Shown here: positions 47,975 through 56,648 of the stretch, piece after piece | Position numbering within the stretch: position 1 is the stretch's first letter | How the letters are laid out: every line of letters begins with the position of its first letter | Assembly (NCBI GenBank): GCA_951812585.1 | Contig: OX638318.1 | Location: 1,366,819 to 1,430,818 of the forward strand | Source of the DNA: Rhodothermales bacterium | GTDB lineage: Bacteria; Bacteroidota; Rhodothermia; Rhodothermales; Bin80 | Length of the DNA: 64,000 nt | Reading direction: 5' to 3' | Program-made: the position numbers and the translations under genes | Notes under the pieces: generated by a model | What the model saw: the letters and a program-made list of their open reading frames with translations, nothing else | Database searches by the model: none | Told to the model about the DNA's origin: nothing

Positions 47975-48313
47975 TCACCCCGGTGGCCACGCCATCGTGC
48001 GCCCACCAATGACATGTAGATGGAGATGGTTAACGGTTTGGCCGCCGTCGTTGCCGCAGTTGATCACCACGCGATAGCCTTCAGTAAGCTGTTCCTGCTT
48101 TGCGACCAGCGCAGCCACATGCAGGAGATGTCCCGCCAGCGCACTATCCAGTGGTCCATCGAGACTCGGTACAGGCGCTACAGGCACGACCAGGACATGC
48201 GTCGGTGCTTGGGGGGCGATGTCTCTGAAGGCTACGCAGTGCGCGTCTTCATAGATGATGTCAGCGGGGATCTCGCGCCGAATGATGCGCTCAAAGAGCG
48301 TGCTTGAAGGCAT
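47975..48313 (-). CDS. HIT-family nucleotide hydrolase (HinT-like)
   Basis: The 112-residue product from the ATG at 48313 has the histidine triad NHLHLHVIGG with His96, His98 (nucleophile position) and His100. It also has TLFERIIRREIPADIIYED and APTHVLVVPV, typical of the HinT branch, which hydrolyses nucleoside phosphoramidates. Family length is normal. The gene is the first of a three-gene unit with the beta-barrel and coaE genes, joined by one-base and four-base junctions. It diverges from queD, with 79 bases between starts. Confidence 0.92.
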   Translation of the reverse strand: MPSSTLFERIIRREIPADIIYEDAHCVAFRDIAPQAPTHVLVVPVAPVPSLDGPLDSALAGHLLHVAALVAKQEQLTEGYRVVINCGNDGGQTVNHLHLHVIGGRTMAWPPG

Positions 48314-48392
48314 GGTCTGTACATTGTTGTGCCCGTTCGCTGAACAATCCCTTCCATTGTTCGTTCCGGTAAGATCACTGCGCTGAGGCTGG

Positions 48393-48818
48393 ATGTCCAC
48401 AGTTTACGTCACCCGCCGTGCCCACTTTAATGCGGCGCACCGTCTGCACAATCCAGCCAAGTCGCATGCTTGGAATCAGGCCGCCTTCGGCAAGTGCAAC
48501 AATCCCAACTGGCACGGCCACAACTATCTGCTGGAGGTCACCGTCGCGGGCACGCCGGAACCAAGTACTGGATTTGTGCTTGACCTGGGCGAATTGAAGC
48601 AGCTTATTCAGGAGCATGTCGTGGATCACTTGGACCACAAGAACCTGAACGTCGATGTGACCTTCATGGCCGGTGTCATCCCGTCCACGGAAAATCTGGT
48701 CATCGCCATCTGGCATATACTGGCTCCGCACATCCCCGCAGGACGTCTGCACAGGATCAGACTTTTTGAGACCGAACGCAATTACGCTGAGTATTTTGGC
48801 CCCACCCATGATCAGTAG
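48393..48818 (+). CDS. queD: 6-pyruvoyl-tetrahydropterin synthase / 6-carboxy-tetrahydropterin synthase family (QueD-like)
   Basis: The 141-residue protein shows the T-fold zinc site: His16 in AAHRLHNP and His41/His43 in NWHGHNY, with the catalytic Cys35 in FGKCNNPN and the later DHKNLN and [11 protein letters not shown] motifs. QueD makes 6-carboxytetrahydropterin from dihydroneopterin triphosphate for queuosine tRNA modification; close relatives make tetrahydrobiopterin. The downstream folE overlaps it by 11 bases, so the pair makes and uses the same pterin intermediate. Which end product is made cannot be told without other que genes. Confidence 0.9.
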   Translation: MSTVYVTRRAHFNAAHRLHNPAKSHAWNQAAFGKCNNPNWHGHNYLLEVTVAGTPEPSTGFVLDLGELKQLIQEHVVDHLDHKNLNVDVTFMAGVIPSTENLVIAIWHILAPHIPAGRLHRIRLFETERNYAEYFGPTHDQ

Positions 48819-49446
48819 CAGTAGCAACGACTTGGGGCTCGTTCCCGCACTGTACGAGCGACAGGAAAATTTTGACGCAGCGGCGACCCGGGAGATCGCC
48901 TCGCATGTGCGCGCTATTCTGCATACCGTGGGGGAAGAGCCTTCACGCGAGGGACTCCTCAAGACGCCTCTGAGGGTGGCACGGGCATACCAGTTCCTGC
49001 TTCAGGGGTATGCCATCGACGCACACCAAATTCTGGCCTCGGCCATCTTTGAGGAATCGTACAACGAGATGATCCTGGTGCGCGATATCGACATCTTCAG
49101 CTTGTGCGAGCATCATCTGCTGCCGTTTTTCGGGAAGGCACATGTCGCGTACATGCCCAACAAGAAGATCGTTGGCCTCAGCAAGATTCCACGCGTCGTG
49201 GATGCGTTTGCCCGCCGGCTGCAGGTGCAGGAGCGGCTGACGGTTCAGATCCGGGACGCCATCCAAGAGGCTGTCGAACCGTTCGGCGTGGCCGTCGTGA
49301 TCGAGGCGAACCACCTGTGCATGGTGATGCGTGGCGTGCAGAAGCAGAACGCGATAACGGCCACCAGCTCCATGAGCGGGGAGTTCCTTAACAGCCACCG
49401 CACCCGCGCTGAGTTCATGCGGCTCATCAATAGCCGCAATAACTAG
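48808..49446 (+). CDS. folE: GTP cyclohydrolase I FolE
   Basis: The 212-residue product from the ATG at 48808 is normal for FolE. Zinc ligands are Cys100 and His103 in [13 protein letters not shown] and Cys171 in [13 protein letters not shown]. Other typical parts are [36 protein letters not shown] and the closing [10 protein letters not shown]. The enzyme converts GTP to 7,8-dihydroneopterin triphosphate, the entry to folate, queuosine and biopterin synthesis. Its start overlaps the end of queD, so the two are translationally coupled. The frame upstream of 48808 is an artefact. Confidence 0.97.
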   Translation: MISSSSNDLGLVPALYERQENFDAAATREIASHVRAILHTVGEEPSREGLLKTPLRVARAYQFLLQGYAIDAHQILASAIFEESYNEMILVRDIDIFSLCEHHLLPFFGKAHVAYMPNKKIVGLSKIPRVVDAFARRLQVQERLTVQIRDAIQEAVEPFGVAVVIEANHLCMVMRGVQKQNAITATSSMSGEFLNSHRTRAEFMRLINSRNN

Positions 49447-50000
49447 TTCGAGCGTGGATCATCCGGGTAGTTGACGAGCAGCGCATACTCGCCGCCCATG
49501 CGGGCCAGCGCTGTGCGCCACAATCCATCAGGCTCGTCAGCGAAGACCAGCTGATCGTGACCTCTCAGTACAAACCAGCCGCCGCTCTGGATCTCGTCTT
49601 CGAGCTGCCCGGCCGACCAGCCTGCGTACCCCAAGAAGAAGCGCAAATCCCTGGGTGTTGCCGCCTCCACCTCCAGTAGCAGCCGCACCGCGGAAAGCTC
49701 CCCGCCCCAGTGTACGCGCCCCGTCACCTGGATGGTGTCCTGGACCAGGCCCCCATGGCTGTGCAGAAAATGCAGCGTATTGGTCTGTACCGGGCCGCCC
49801 AGAGACAGCGGAGCCGTGCTGCCAAGGTCAAGCGGAAGATCGCACACCCGCGCCTTCAGCGTGCGGTTCAGGATCAATCCGAAGGAGCCTTCCGTGGTGT
49901 GCTCGCAGATCAGGACCACGGTCCGTCGGAAGTTTGTGTCCCTGACCTCCGGCGGCGCTATCAGCAAGTCTCCAGGGACGAGTGTTGCGGTTCTGTGCAT
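49443..50000 (-). CDS. YqgE/AlgH-family protein
   Basis: The ATG at 50000 gives 185 residues beginning [18 protein letters not shown] and continuing [20 protein letters not shown] and LNRTL, the hallmark of the UPF0301 (YqgE/AlgH) family. [14 protein letters not shown] and [16 protein letters not shown] are also conserved. The cytoplasmic fold is known from structures but the biochemical function is not settled. The gene lies 20 bases after the 141-residue hypothetical gene and overlaps the 3' end of folE by four bases (convergent). Confidence 0.93.
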   Translation of the reverse strand: MHRTATLVPGDLLIAPPEVRDTNFRRTVVLICEHTTEGSFGLILNRTLKARVCDLPLDLGSTAPLSLGGPVQTNTLHFLHSHGGLVQDTIQVTGRVHWGGELSAVRLLLEVEAATPRDLRFFLGYAGWSAGQLEDEIQSGGWFVLRGHDQLVFADEPDGLWRTALARMGGEYALLVNYPDDPRSN

Positions 50001-50020
50001 GTGTGGGCGACTCCTATATC

Positions 50021-50446
50021 CTAACCCCGATGACTTTCCAGCAGTGCCTGTCGGGCACCGCACCACCAGTCCGCATTCCGTGTGATCGTCTTTACAGAGA
50101 TTCTGCTGAAGTGCGGCACCAGCGCGATCAGCGCTGCCGGCACCTCATCCCACCGGTTGTCGCGTATCAGGCCTTCCAAATGGTCTGCCGCCTTGGTGCT
50201 CCATTGCCACGCATGGCGCAGCCGCTCCGCCTTCCGCCAATAGCTGCGGTCATCCCAGACCTGGGCACTGTCGTCAATAGTACGATAAATACCGCGCAGG
50301 TTGAACACAAAGAAGGCGGTCATGTCCTGCGCCTCGTCGTCAAACGAGGTGCGCTGCGCCAACAGGCGCAGCACTTCGGCGCACGAGCGCATGTGCGTCC
50401 GGCGGGTTTTTGCGGGCGTGTCTCCGGTCCGTATCAGGCGTGCCAT
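50021..50446 (-). CDS. Hypothetical helical protein upstream of the YqgE gene
   Basis: The 141-residue product is soluble and mostly helical, with TSFDDEAQDMTAFFVFNLRG, IDDSAQVWDDRSYWRKAERL and SRISVKTITRNADWWCGARQ as its more distinctive parts, rich in Trp and Arg. No signal peptide or known motif. The 20-base gap to the YqgE gene on the same strand implies an operon. The domain is unrecognised; lineage-specific distribution is likely. The composition and operon position support a real gene. Confidence 0.65.
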   Translation of the reverse strand: MARLIRTGDTPAKTRRTHMRSCAEVLRLLAQRTSFDDEAQDMTAFFVFNLRGIYRTIDDSAQVWDDRSYWRKAERLRHAWQWSTKAADHLEGLIRDNRWDEVPAALIALVPHFSRISVKTITRNADWWCGARQALLESHRG

Positions 50447-50648
50447 AGCACAAGGTCGTTGGGGTGCACCATGAACTGCCCAGTCGGTGATCTGTTGTTG
50501 TGTGTGTCCGGGATTTTACGCCGGACTTGCGACTCAATTCCTTCTACTGCCGACAACGCAGGCGTACCACCATTCGCACATTCGCGTTATGCACCTGGAA
50601 CATCCCGCCGACCTCGATGCCAGTCCGCCTCCTTGTGGTTCGAATCCT

Positions 50649-50777
50649 GATCTTTTGCAGCTCGATCAGAGGCTGCACGGCGCGGTTCAGTCTGGTCGGT
50701 TGTTGCCCTACGAGCTCTTGCGGCACTTCAGCGCGCTGGTACAGCACCTGACGTGCAGTTTGGAGTCCGACGTTTAG
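50649..50777 (+). repeat. Dispersed repeat, copy 1 (coding-like)
   Basis: This segment aligns without gaps to 58115-58240 over 126 bases (about 103 identical by my count). In the plus frame it reads DLLQLDQRLHGAVQSGRLLP followed by YELLRHFSALVQHLTCSLES and a stop at 50775, and several differences between copies are at third codon positions, which hints at a former gene. Weaker similarity continues past the stop to about 50805. The surrounding 50447-50859 region holds no other gene. Confidence 0.7.
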
Positions 50778-50859
50778 CAGCATGCCGCATGGAGGAGCAG
50801 GTGCACGGCGCCGAGCGGCCGTGGCTGATCGCGCTAAGCGAGGTGCCATGCACGAACCC

Positions 50860-52521
50860 CTAAGGCCTTGACCTTAGGCGCAGCCGGGCGATCCATGCAG
50901 AGAGTTCGGAAAAGCGCAGCAGGTGGGCGCTTCCGAGGTACAGGGCCGCAAAAAGCCCGACGACCAGTCCGGCGAGCGCGATAGGCGGCCATGCCGGAAG
51001 GAGCCACCAAAAGGCAAGACTAGCCGCTGCTGCCCCGAATGCGAGCATTGCCATCACAAGAATCGCGCGCCAGGGCAGCGCAAACGCATCCATGCGCCCA
51101 TGCAGCGATGTGTACAGTCGCCAAAGCTCTATCCACGCAGCGACTGCGCTGCCCAAGCCCAGCCCCACCGCGCCGAACATGAGCGCAGAATCATCGGGTG
51201 CCAAGCCCACAACCTCCGATACCGCCCACTGGTCCAGCCAGAGCATCAGCGGTGCCGCAAAGGCCGCAGAAACAACCACGCGCAGCGCCGCAATCTTGGC
51301 AGGTGTTTTTGTGTTGCCAAGCACCCAGAACGCGTTCTGCAACAGCCGGCTGATCGTGGTCGCCACCAGACCCAGGCTGTAGGCGCATAACACGGCCCAG
51401 ACCAGGTAGTTGTCTTCCAGGCCAAACGCACCACGACGGTAGCAGGCCGCCACAATCAGGAATCCTACGCTGAGGTATCCTACCGTTACCGGCATCGTCA
51501 GAAACATGCTCTGCCGCACAGATGCGCGCAGGCGGGCCAGAAACGGACGCATCCGGCCCTCGCTCATGCGTGATAGCTCTGGCAGCTCCGCCGCCGCAAC
51601 GGAAAGCCCGAAGAGACTGATCGGCAGGAGATACAGCATAAGTGCCAGGCGCATCGCGGCCAGCCCTCCCGCTGCCAAGAAGGTTACCAGGAAGAGGTCC
51701 ACATAGGACGACAACTGCGAAACACCCCGTCCGGCTACGGCCGGGCCGAATGCCCTGATTGCCGTCATGACGCCTTCAACGCGGACGGAAAGGCGCAGCC
51801 GAAACCCCTTCATCACGCGACAAACCAGCGGAAGTTGAACGCAGAATTGCAGTATGCCTCCGATAAGGGCACCCACAAAGGCTGCAAACAGGACGCGCGT
51901 AAGGGCGTCGATGTCCCGCAGCAGCACTTGGTCCATCACGGCCTGTGCAGCCACCACAAGCGCTGCAATGATGGCCAGGTTCCAGAGGACCGGAGCAAAG
52001 TACGGAACGAAAAATCGGCGGTGACTGTTGAGCACGCCCAGCGCCCATGCGGAAAGCACCAGTATTCCCGCCATCGGAAAGACAATGCGCACCGCCTTGA
52101 CCACCAGCGCCAAGCGGTCAAAGGGCAACTCTCCTGCTGCGACGCGGGCAGCATCGCTCGTCCAGTTGTACAGCATGACGGACACTATCGGGCGCGCAAA
52201 TGCGATGCCGATCAAGACCAGCGTCGCTACCGCTACGACCAGCAGGGCGAACACGGCGCCGGCGAAGCGCCCCGCGTCCTCTTCGCGTCCATCTTTCAGA
52301 AAGCGGCTGTAGACAGGCACAAATGCCGCCGAAATTGCGCCCTCGCCCAAGAGGTTCTGTAGCACGTTAGGAGCTATGAATGCCGCCTGCAGCATATCAG
52401 CGTGAGCACCAACACCCAGAAAGAAGGTCACCACCGACTCGCGCACCAGCCCTAGGATCCGGCTCAAAAAGATGCCCGCGGCGACCGTGGAGGCGCGGCT
52501 AGGCTTGGACTTATGCGTCAT
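50860..52521 (-). CDS. murJ: Lipid II flippase MurJ
   Basis: The 553-residue protein has the MurJ/MviN pattern: AAGIFLSRILGLVRESVVTF, ADMLQAAFIAPNVLQNLLGE and GAISAAFVPVYSRFL at the N-terminus, conserved charged residues within the first helices, and 14 predicted helices in all. MurJ moves lipid II across the inner membrane for peptidoglycan synthesis. It starts at the ATG at 52521 and diverges from ruvA, whose start lies 112 bases away. No truncation is seen. Confidence 0.96.
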   Translation of the reverse strand: MTHKSKPSRASTVAAGIFLSRILGLVRESVVTFFLGVGAHADMLQAAFIAPNVLQNLLGEGAISAAFVPVYSRFLKDGREEDAGRFAGAVFALLVVAVATLVLIGIAFARPIVSVMLYNWTSDAARVAAGELPFDRLALVVKAVRIVFPMAGILVLSAWALGVLNSHRRFFVPYFAPVLWNLAIIAALVVAAQAVMDQVLLRDIDALTRVLFAAFVGALIGGILQFCVQLPLVCRVMKGFRLRLSVRVEGVMTAIRAFGPAVAGRGVSQLSSYVDLFLVTFLAAGGLAAMRLALMLYLLPISLFGLSVAAAELPELSRMSEGRMRPFLARLRASVRQSMFLTMPVTVGYLSVGFLIVAACYRRGAFGLEDNYLVWAVLCAYSLGLVATTISRLLQNAFWVLGNTKTPAKIAALRVVVSAAFAAPLMLWLDQWAVSEVVGLAPDDSALMFGAVGLGLGSAVAAWIELWRLYTSLHGRMDAFALPWRAILVMAMLAFGAAAASLAFWWLLPAWPPIALAGLVVGLFAALYLGSAHLLRFSELSAWIARLRLRSRP

Positions 52522-52632
52522 GGCTCAGCGGTACTGCAGGACTTTAGGGCTGCACTACGCGTAAGGTACTGCCTACAACCTGTCTCGGCAGGACCTTCGT
52601 ATCTTCTCGTGCAGCACAGCAGCGTTATCTGG

Positions 52633-53214
52633 ATGATTGAATTTGTCAGCGGAAGGCTCAGGGGCCGCAAGCCGGCGGAAGCCATCGTGGAAGTCAATGG
52701 CGTCGCCTTCAAGGTCCTGATCCCCACCTCAACCTTCAACCGACTGCCGCCCCCTGATGCCGAAGTCAAGCTGCTTACGTATCTGCATGTCCGCGAGGAC
52801 GCCTTGCAGCTGTTTGGCTTTTCAACACTGGCGGAGCGTACGCTGTTTGTGCTGATGATTCGCGCTTCGGGAATAGGCCCCAAGCTCGCCTTGGCCGCCC
52901 TGTCAGCCATGAACCCGGCGCACCTGTGCGAACACATCCGTAGTGGCGATAGCCAGATGCTTACCCGCATCCCAGGCATCGGACGCAAGACCGCGGATCG
53001 ACTCGTCATTGAATTGAGGGACCGCATAGACGAGGTTATCGTTGATGATGCCGTGCCCAGCCCTTCGGCGCAGGCCCGTTCAGACGCCTTGGCTGCACTC
53101 GAAACGCTGGGTTTCACGCGCGTTGCCGCGGAGCGGCGGCTTCGCGGCGTGCAGCGCGCACACCCGGAAGTAAACGCCGCGGACGCACTGATTCGGCTGG
53201 CGCTTCAAGTGTAG
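52633..53214 (+). CDS. ruvA: Holliday junction DNA helicase subunit RuvA
   Basis: The 193-residue product from the ATG at 52633 has domain I (IEFVSGRLRGRKPAEAIVEV), domain II with two helix-hairpin-helix motifs (ASGIGPKLALAALSAM and IPGIGRKTADRLVIEL), a linker, and domain III (ARSDALAALETLGFTRVAAE), which contacts RuvB. RuvA tetramers hold the four-way junction for RuvB (19630-20646 here). The frame is open upstream to 52513 but the family begins at MIEFVSG. The genes ruvA and ruvB are 32 kb apart, as in many Bacteroidota. Confidence 0.97.
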   Translation: MIEFVSGRLRGRKPAEAIVEVNGVAFKVLIPTSTFNRLPPPDAEVKLLTYLHVREDALQLFGFSTLAERTLFVLMIRASGIGPKLALAALSAMNPAHLCEHIRSGDSQMLTRIPGIGRKTADRLVIELRDRIDEVIVDDAVPSPSAQARSDALAALETLGFTRVAAERRLRGVQRAHPEVNAADALIRLALQV

Positions 53215-53263
53215 TTTCTGCGTGCCGCCTGAGTAGATCAACCACCACTTACCACGACCTTTC

Positions 53264-54310
53264 ATGCCTACCAACACTGTTTCCCGACGCGCCTTCTTGA
53301 AAACAGGCACCTTCGCTGGAGCGGCGGCCTTCGTACCAGTCACCGGCAGCGCCGTGCGGCATGTAGGCCCGGTCGCCATCGCGAGCGGCAATGGCCGAGG
53401 CTGCGTGGCTGAAGCGGTACGGCAGATGCAGGCGGGTGCCGATGCATTGGATGCCGTGGTTGCTGGCGTAAACCTGGTTGAAGAAAATCCTGACGACACC
53501 TCTGTTGGCTATGGAGGACTGCCTAATGCGGAGGGCGTGGTGCAGCTGGACTCCGCCGTGATGCACGGCCCAACCGGCCGTGCGGGTGCCGTAGCAGCAC
53601 TGGAGGGCGTGATGTATCCATCCAGGGTGGCGCTCCAGGTCCTCCGTAGAACGGACCATGTGCTTTTGGTTGCCGAGGGTGCGCAGGCGTTCGCTCGTAT
53701 GCATGGCTTCCCAATAGAAAACCTCCTGACCGAGCGGGCACGGGAAGTCTGGGTTCGCTGGCGCGAAAACCTCTCCAATCGTGACGACTACCTCCCGCCG
53801 CATGGTTCGGAAGATCGTGACCTTGGGAGAGCTATGCGCAGATCGTACGACCATTGGGGCACGATCCACTGCTCGGCGATAGACCTCACCGGCAATATCA
53901 GTAGCGTTACGACCACCAGTGGCCTGGCTTTCAAGATTCCCGGGCGCGTAGGTGACTCGCCCATCATCGGGGCTGGACTATACTGTGACAATGATGTCGG
54001 TGCCGCCGGCTCCACAGGGCGCGGCGAAGCCAACCTGGAGAGCCTTGCCTCGTTCCTGATTGTCGAGCGGATGCGTGCAGGGGACAGCCCGCAGGATGCA
54101 TGCCTGTTTGCATGCCAGCGCATCGCAGACAACACGCGGCTGGCCCGCTTGCAGAACGAAAACGGGGAGCCCGCCTTCAACGTGTCATTCTATGCGTTGA
54201 ACAAGGCTGGCGTGGTTGGGGGTGCACGCATTCGTGGATCCGGTGGCCGGATGGCCGTAGCGGACGCGGACGGAACACGCATGGTGGATTTGGCTTACCT
54301 GTACGCGTAG
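53264..54310 (+). CDS. Exported glycosylasparaginase (N4-(beta-N-acetylglucosaminyl)-L-asparaginase)
   Basis: The 348-residue Ntn-hydrolase has a Tat signal (SRRAFLKTGTFAGAAAF). The precursor cleavage site and nucleophile are in HWGTIHCSAID, with Thr200 becoming the new N-terminus after autoproteolysis. The substrate-binding parts NPDDTSVGYGGLPN and GDSPIIGAGLYCDNDVGAAG are conserved. The enzyme removes N-glycans from asparagine or hydrolyses related beta-aspartyl amides in the periplasm. The trmB gene begins 3 bases downstream, so they are cotranscribed, although no functional link is apparent. Confidence 0.92.
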   Translation: MPTNTVSRRAFLKTGTFAGAAAFVPVTGSAVRHVGPVAIASGNGRGCVAEAVRQMQAGADALDAVVAGVNLVEENPDDTSVGYGGLPNAEGVVQLDSAVMHGPTGRAGAVAALEGVMYPSRVALQVLRRTDHVLLVAEGAQAFARMHGFPIENLLTERAREVWVRWRENLSNRDDYLPPHGSEDRDLGRAMRRSYDHWGTIHCSAIDLTGNISSVTTTSGLAFKIPGRVGDSPIIGAGLYCDNDVGAAGSTGRGEANLESLASFLIVERMRAGDSPQDACLFACQRIADNTRLARLQNENGEPAFNVSFYALNKAGVVGGARIRGSGGRMAVADADGTRMVDLAYLYA

Positions 54311-54313
54311 GGC

Positions 54314-55252
54314 GTGCTGCTTAGGCCGTTTGACATTGGGGAGTCCGCCATCTTTGAGCGTACAGGTCCCCTCGTGTTCGAGGCTGGGTTTGGGGACGGG
54401 AGCTTTCTGGTGCACCTGGCGCGCGCCCACCCGGCATGGAATATTTTGGGAGCCGATGTGTCGCGCGGTTCGATCTCTCGGGCCTTTCGACGCGTAAGTC
54501 GCGCTGGCGTGGACCGTGTGCGGCTGTTTCAGGGCAAGGCCGAGTTTCTGCTCCGCAATGTGGTCCCAGAGAACGGCTTGTTCCGTATGTACGTGAACTT
54601 TCCGGACCCGTGGCCCAAGAAGCGCCACCGAGACCGTCGCCTCTTGAAGCCGCCCTTTCTTGCGTTGCTGTCTACCCGACTAGCTGATCAAGGCACGCTG
54701 CTGTTGACGACGGACGATGCGGCGTACTTTACCCAAGCCGTTGATGATGCCAAGAAGAGCGGATGGTATACTGTTAGTGAACCTGCACCACCGGCTGCGG
54801 CACTGCGCACGAAGTATGCAAGGAAGTGGAACGTGCTCCAACGGCCCGTATATCACGCTTGTCTGACCAAGGTGGGCGCTAGCGCCGAATCCTTTCCGCG
54901 CACTGCTACGCGCGTTGCCATGCACCATGCTTTGCTTACGGGCCCGTTGCCGAGGCTGGAGGCTTTCGAGCCGTTCAGGCGGCGTTTGGCAGATGGCCAC
55001 ATCATCGTTCTAGGCGCGCTCACGCGTGTAGGGGACGGGGCCATACTGTTTGAGGTACGTATCGAGGAGGACGACCTTACCCAGGAGATCCTGATTGAAG
55101 CCAAGCGGGCTCACGCCGCCCAGGCAGATGTGATAGTCACCGTGTCCACGTTTGGCCGGCCGCTGCTAACCCGAGGCACTCGGGAGGCTGTGCGTGCAAT
55201 CACCGCGTGGCTCAATGAGCGCGGACTGAATACCGTGGAAACTTATTTCTAG
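54314..55252 (+). CDS. trmB: tRNA (guanine-N7)-methyltransferase TrmB with C-terminal extension
   Basis: The 312-residue protein begins at a GTG (54314). The SAM site is FEAGFGDGSFLVHLA (22-36), the family motif is VNFPDPWPKKRHRDRRL (94-110), and the tRNA/guanine region is TKYARKW (166-172), near where usual TrmB proteins end. About 120 more residues (190-312) follow as an alpha/beta segment (FPRTATRVAMHHALLTGPLP, DADVIVTVSTFG-like core). TrmB makes m7G46 in tRNA. Extended TrmB forms are known in thermophiles such as Aquifex, where the extension stabilises the enzyme. Converges with the AlkD-like gene, overlapping by 4 bases. Confidence 0.92.
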   Translation: MLLRPFDIGESAIFERTGPLVFEAGFGDGSFLVHLARAHPAWNILGADVSRGSISRAFRRVSRAGVDRVRLFQGKAEFLLRNVVPENGLFRMYVNFPDPWPKKRHRDRRLLKPPFLALLSTRLADQGTLLLTTDDAAYFTQAVDDAKKSGWYTVSEPAPPAAALRTKYARKWNVLQRPVYHACLTKVGASAESFPRTATRVAMHHALLTGPLPRLEAFEPFRRRLADGHIIVLGALTRVGDGAILFEVRIEEDDLTQEILIEAKRAHAAQADVIVTVSTFGRPLLTRGTREAVRAITAWLNERGLNTVETYF

Positions 55253-56040
55253 GCTCGCGTCTTTTTTGCGGAGCGGTAGTCGAGGTGTCGGGGCAGGTGC
55301 TTGGTGTGCCGGCGAATCACTTCCGTCGAAAGATCGTCCAGGTGCATTTCCACGATCTGCGCGGCAACCGCTGGCCGCACCTTGGACAGATCCGATAAGT
55401 ACCATCCCACGCCAGTCTGGATGAATCGCGCCTTCTCTTTGACCAGCGTGGCTATTGTGCTCTGGACGAGCGGATCGTAGGCTGGATCCTGCTTCACGGC
55501 TCTGAACGGCACGATGGCAGCGCGCCGCTGCCACAGGATGGCACTTGTTTTCCAGCCTGCAATGCGCGTTGCCGCCCCGCCTTTTTTAACGAGCGGACCG
55601 AGGACGCGCACACAAAACCAGTCCGTAGTGGACCAGTCGTAGAAGGCACCGCCTTCAAACAGGGACTCTGCGACCTCCAGAATGGCCCCTGGTGCCGCAC
55701 TACGCAGCAGGTACTTCTGAATCAGGATGATGCCTGCCAGCTTATCCTCCGCCAGCGGCTGCTGAATGAGCGCCGTTGCGAGCGCTAATTGTCGCACCGC
55801 CGGCAGGGCGTGGATCTGATGGTTCTGGTACCATGCGGAAAGGATGCGAGTGATGACGGGCGTCTTTATGCCCCGGTACTCGATGGCATGGCGCAGGTAC
55901 GCCTCAAACCACGCCTTGGTGTCTGGATCAGCGGCCGCCTGCATGCTACGCTGCAGCGGAGCCAACAGGTCTTTTGTCAAGCGATGCGGATTGGGATCAT
56001 TGTTCGAGGTCATTTCGATATGCGTGGCGCGTAAGATCAT
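55249..56040 (-). CDS. AlkD-like DNA alkylation repair protein (HEAT-like fold)
   Basis: The frame gives 263 residues from the ATG at 56040, or 254 from 56013 (MTSNNDPNPHRL); both lack a strong ribosome-binding site. The all-helical sequence matches the DNA alkylation repair / AlkD ALK-repeat family: YRGIKTPVITRILSAWY, AEDKLAGIILIQKYLLR, YDWSTTDWFCVRVLGPLV and FIQTGVGWYLSDLSK. AlkD removes bulky cationic N3- or N7-alkyl bases without flipping them. The conserved W-x-x-x-D-W and acidic residue needed for catalysis seem present in DWSTTDWF. Monocistronic. Confidence 0.85.
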   Translation of the reverse strand: MILRATHIEMTSNNDPNPHRLTKDLLAPLQRSMQAAADPDTKAWFEAYLRHAIEYRGIKTPVITRILSAWYQNHQIHALPAVRQLALATALIQQPLAEDKLAGIILIQKYLLRSAAPGAILEVAESLFEGGAFYDWSTTDWFCVRVLGPLVKKGGAATRIAGWKTSAILWQRRAAIVPFRAVKQDPAYDPLVQSTIATLVKEKARFIQTGVGWYLSDLSKVRPAVAAQIVEMHLDDLSTEVIRRHTKHLPRHLDYRSAKKTRA

Positions 56041-56210
56041 GCGCGCTTAACCGCCCAGAATATACCAGAGCCGCCCAAGGTGCCAGTCAGTGGTTCAGCT
56101 CGTCAAGCTCCATAGCCTAAGGCATGGTTCCAAGATGTAATCCCGAGTTTACGACTGTCAGATCGTTCACACGACGATGGCGTGAGTCACGATGTCGGCC
56201 GATGTCCCTA

Positions 56211-56648
56211 CTAGATCAACCCGTCAAACGCCCCCTTCCGCGCGCGGAACCGATTCCGCTCCAGCTTCTCCTCCGCATCTTGCAGTTCTTCGTCCGTAAT
56301 CACACCGGTCTTCACCGCCATCATCAGAATCTTAGGTGTTGTCAGTATGGGGCGATCTCCTATCCGTTCACGGGCGATTCTGTGGAATCAGCCACGTTCG
56401 TCCGAAGCAAGCATCCATCCACGGGTTTCTGCCGCCGCTAAGCACGCCGCCTCTCCCAGTCCCATCACTCTCTGGTGTTCCGCAAAGATATCACGTTCCT
56501 TTGGCGTTGCGGCACCCACCTGATCGACAAGTTGCTGTTCGAAAGCTGCGGCCAACGTGATCTGCTGCTGCTGTCGCAGCACTTCCCGCTCCACAGCATC
56601 CAGCACGACGGTTGCGACATGTCGCGCCGAGGGAGGGTTATTGCCCAC
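56211..56648 (-). pseudogene. PIN-like toxin partner, truncated and interrupted by an in-frame TGA
   Basis: Starting at GTG 56648, inside the last bases of the XRE-ImmA gene, the frame reads VATVVLDAVEREVL ... KERDIFAEHQRVMGLGEAACL and AAAETRGWMLASDERG, then meets TGA at 56390-56388. It then continues in the same frame FHRIARERIGDRPILTTPKI and LMMAVKTGVITDEELQDAEE to a TAG at 56213-56211. The GLGEAACLAAAETRGWMLASDE part is the acidic core of PIN-domain nucleases of the kind found beside XRE/ImmA proteins. The N-terminal strand with the first catalytic Asp is absent. Two lesions make it a probable dead toxin, unless TGA is read through. Confidence 0.65.

Noticed and set aside
50636-50646. GGTTCGAATCC, a T-loop-like motif suggesting a tRNA
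   Set aside because: The flanking bases do not form a T stem, and no acceptor or anticodon arm can be built around it.
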